Assembly (NCBI GenBank): GCA_017406925.1
Contig: JAFQXO010000014.1
Coordinates: 1 to 64,000 of the forward strand
Direction: 5' to 3'
DNA length: 64,000 nucleotides
From: Eubacterium sp.
GTDB lineage: Bacteria; Bacillota; Clostridia; Lachnospirales; Lachnospiraceae
The translations under genes and the position numbers were made by a program. Shown piece after piece: positions 63,255 through 64,000 of this stretch (positions are counted from its first letter, which is position 1; the number at the start of each line of letters is the position of its first letter). Under the pieces are notes generated by a model, which saw nothing but the letters and a program-made list of their open reading frames with translations, searched no databases and had not been told where the DNA came from.

Positions 63255-64000
63255 ATGAAATTTGATTTTGGAACTGTATGTGAACGAGATATGGATATGA
63301 TGTTTTTAAATGCCATTAGTACGGATAAAGGCTTTTTAAAACTGTTCCTTGATAAAACAGACTTCCCTAAAACCGTTTTTGACGTTATGGAAGTTTATTT
63401 GTCGAAGTCTGATAAGGACGGAGAATCAGACATTACAGTTGTTATCAAATCTGAAGGAAAGAAATACGGCCTCCTTATAGAAGATAAGATTGATGCAATA
63501 GCTATGCTTAAGCAGCCAGAGAGATACATAAAAAGAGGTGAGAAAGGCATCAAGAATAAGGACTATGATGAATTTTACAGTTTCATAGTTTGTCCAGAAA
63601 AATATTACAAGAATAATGATGAGGCTAAAAAATATCCTTATGCAGTTATGTACGAAGAAATAGGAGAATACTTCAAGGATAAGACAGAACCACAGTACGC
63701 AGTTTGTTATCAGCAGATATCTCAGGCAATCACAAAGGCAAAGAAACCTCCTAAGGTAGAAATTAATGAAAAAGCAAATCGCTTTTATAGAAAATATAAA
63801 GATTATCAAGAGGAAAACTATCCAGAGTTAGATTTGACTACAAATAGAAAAGCAAATGGATATTGGGCTCATTATAATACAAGGTTTGGAAGTGTATATC
63901 TGTTGCATAAGATAGGTGAAGGAAGAGTGGATCTTACATTTAATAAAGCTAAAGAACACCTAGATAAACTTGAAGTGGTAGCAGATTGGCTTAGAAAAAA
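63255..64000 (+). CDS. PD-(D/E)XK nuclease family protein, cut by window end
   Basis: An open frame of 248 codons from ATG 63255 (AAGGAG just upstream) runs off the window. It starts MKFDFGTVCERDMDMMFLN and has ESDITVVIKSEGKKYGLLIEDKID, the PD-(D/E)XK core with Asp59 and Glu76-x-Lys78; a helix with Glu10 precedes it. This is the arrangement of the PDDEXK_4 family, common in accessory and defence regions. Role unknown; it has no visible partner before it. Confidence 0.75.
   Translation, partial: MKFDFGTVCERDMDMMFLNAISTDKGFLKLFLDKTDFPKTVFDVMEVYLSKSDKDGESDITVVIKSEGKKYGLLIEDKIDAIAMLKQPERYIKRGEKGIKNKDYDEFYSFIVCPEKYYKNNDEAKKYPYAVMYEEIGEYFKDKTEPQYAVCYQQISQAITKAKKPPKVEINEKANRFYRKYKDYQEENYPELDLTTNRKANGYWAHYNTRFGSVYLLHKIGEGRVDLTFNKAKEHLDKLEVVADWLRK

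Noticed and set aside
1-64000. tRNA, rRNA, tmRNA or SRP RNA genes, prophage, or insertion sequences with transposases
   Set aside because: None was recognised on either strand; small RNA genes could be missed by eye.

Overview
The window reads as low-GC chromosome of an anaerobic Clostridia species, most likely a Lachnospiraceae member. I infer this from the gene content and order: an arginine cluster argC-argJ-argB-argD, comEC-holA-rpsT, lepA-hemW, hrcA-grpE-dnaK-dnaJ-prmA-rsmE, nifS-thiI, mtaB, ireB-ruvX-DUF1292, rnj-mltG-trmR-U32 and comM-dprA. AGGAGG-type ribosome sites, a CIRCE box, a Gram-positive LexA box and lipoprotein signals all fit. No rRNA, tRNA, CRISPR array or insertion sequence with a transposase was seen.

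Layout. 0-2 kb: a degenerate HAD-fold protein and a lipoprotein. 1.8-6.0 kb, minus strand: a polyprenyl-sugar glycosyltransferase, a GtrA flippase-like protein and a YfhO-family GT-C protein, which together look like a three-component envelope glycosylation system. 6.1-12.4 kb: a 247-bp palindromic element, argG, a divergent ArgR-type control region, an unusually structured argC leader and the argCJBD operon. 12.4-17.4 kb: a DUF1846 protein, a LexA-controlled Y-family polymerase with a tiny partner, and a Na/phosphate symporter. 17.5-24.9 kb: comEA-like lipoprotein, response regulator, histidine kinase, GerMN lipoprotein, comEC (apparently starting with AUC) and holA. 24.9-31.3 kb: rpsT, a secreted lysine-rich beta-helix protein, dut-nrdG, an O-acetylhomoserine sulfhydrylase, and a zinc/cadmium P-type ATPase with its ArsR/SmtB repressor. 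31.4-38.2 kb: lepA-hemW, then a GtrA protein, a small 5'-truncated-looking ORF and a modular GH16 glucanase with a 21-bp tandem repeat. 38.3-53.9 kb: heat-shock operon followed by RNA-modification, protein-modification and RNA-decay genes. 54-57.9 kb: zinc-ribbon membrane protein, PsiE-like protein, comM and dprA.

57.9-64 kb is an AT-rich accessory region directly after dprA. It carries hicAB, a truncated EcoRI-family adenine methyltransferase, a GIY-YIG/RAMA protein, a tight nuclease-ATPase pair plus a third unrecognised gene, and a PD-(D/E)XK protein cut off by the window end. The nuclease-ATPase(-X) operon is the best candidate for an under-described defence system; it resembles Lamassu/ABC-3C systems but has no middle component between nuclease and ATPase.

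The most unusual non-coding signal is the argC leader (about 7741-7998): a 15-bp long-range helix encloses a multi-helix junction, and its 3' strand can pair alternatively with a downstream copy of the same sequence. Everything here was read by eye; no database or folding program was run.
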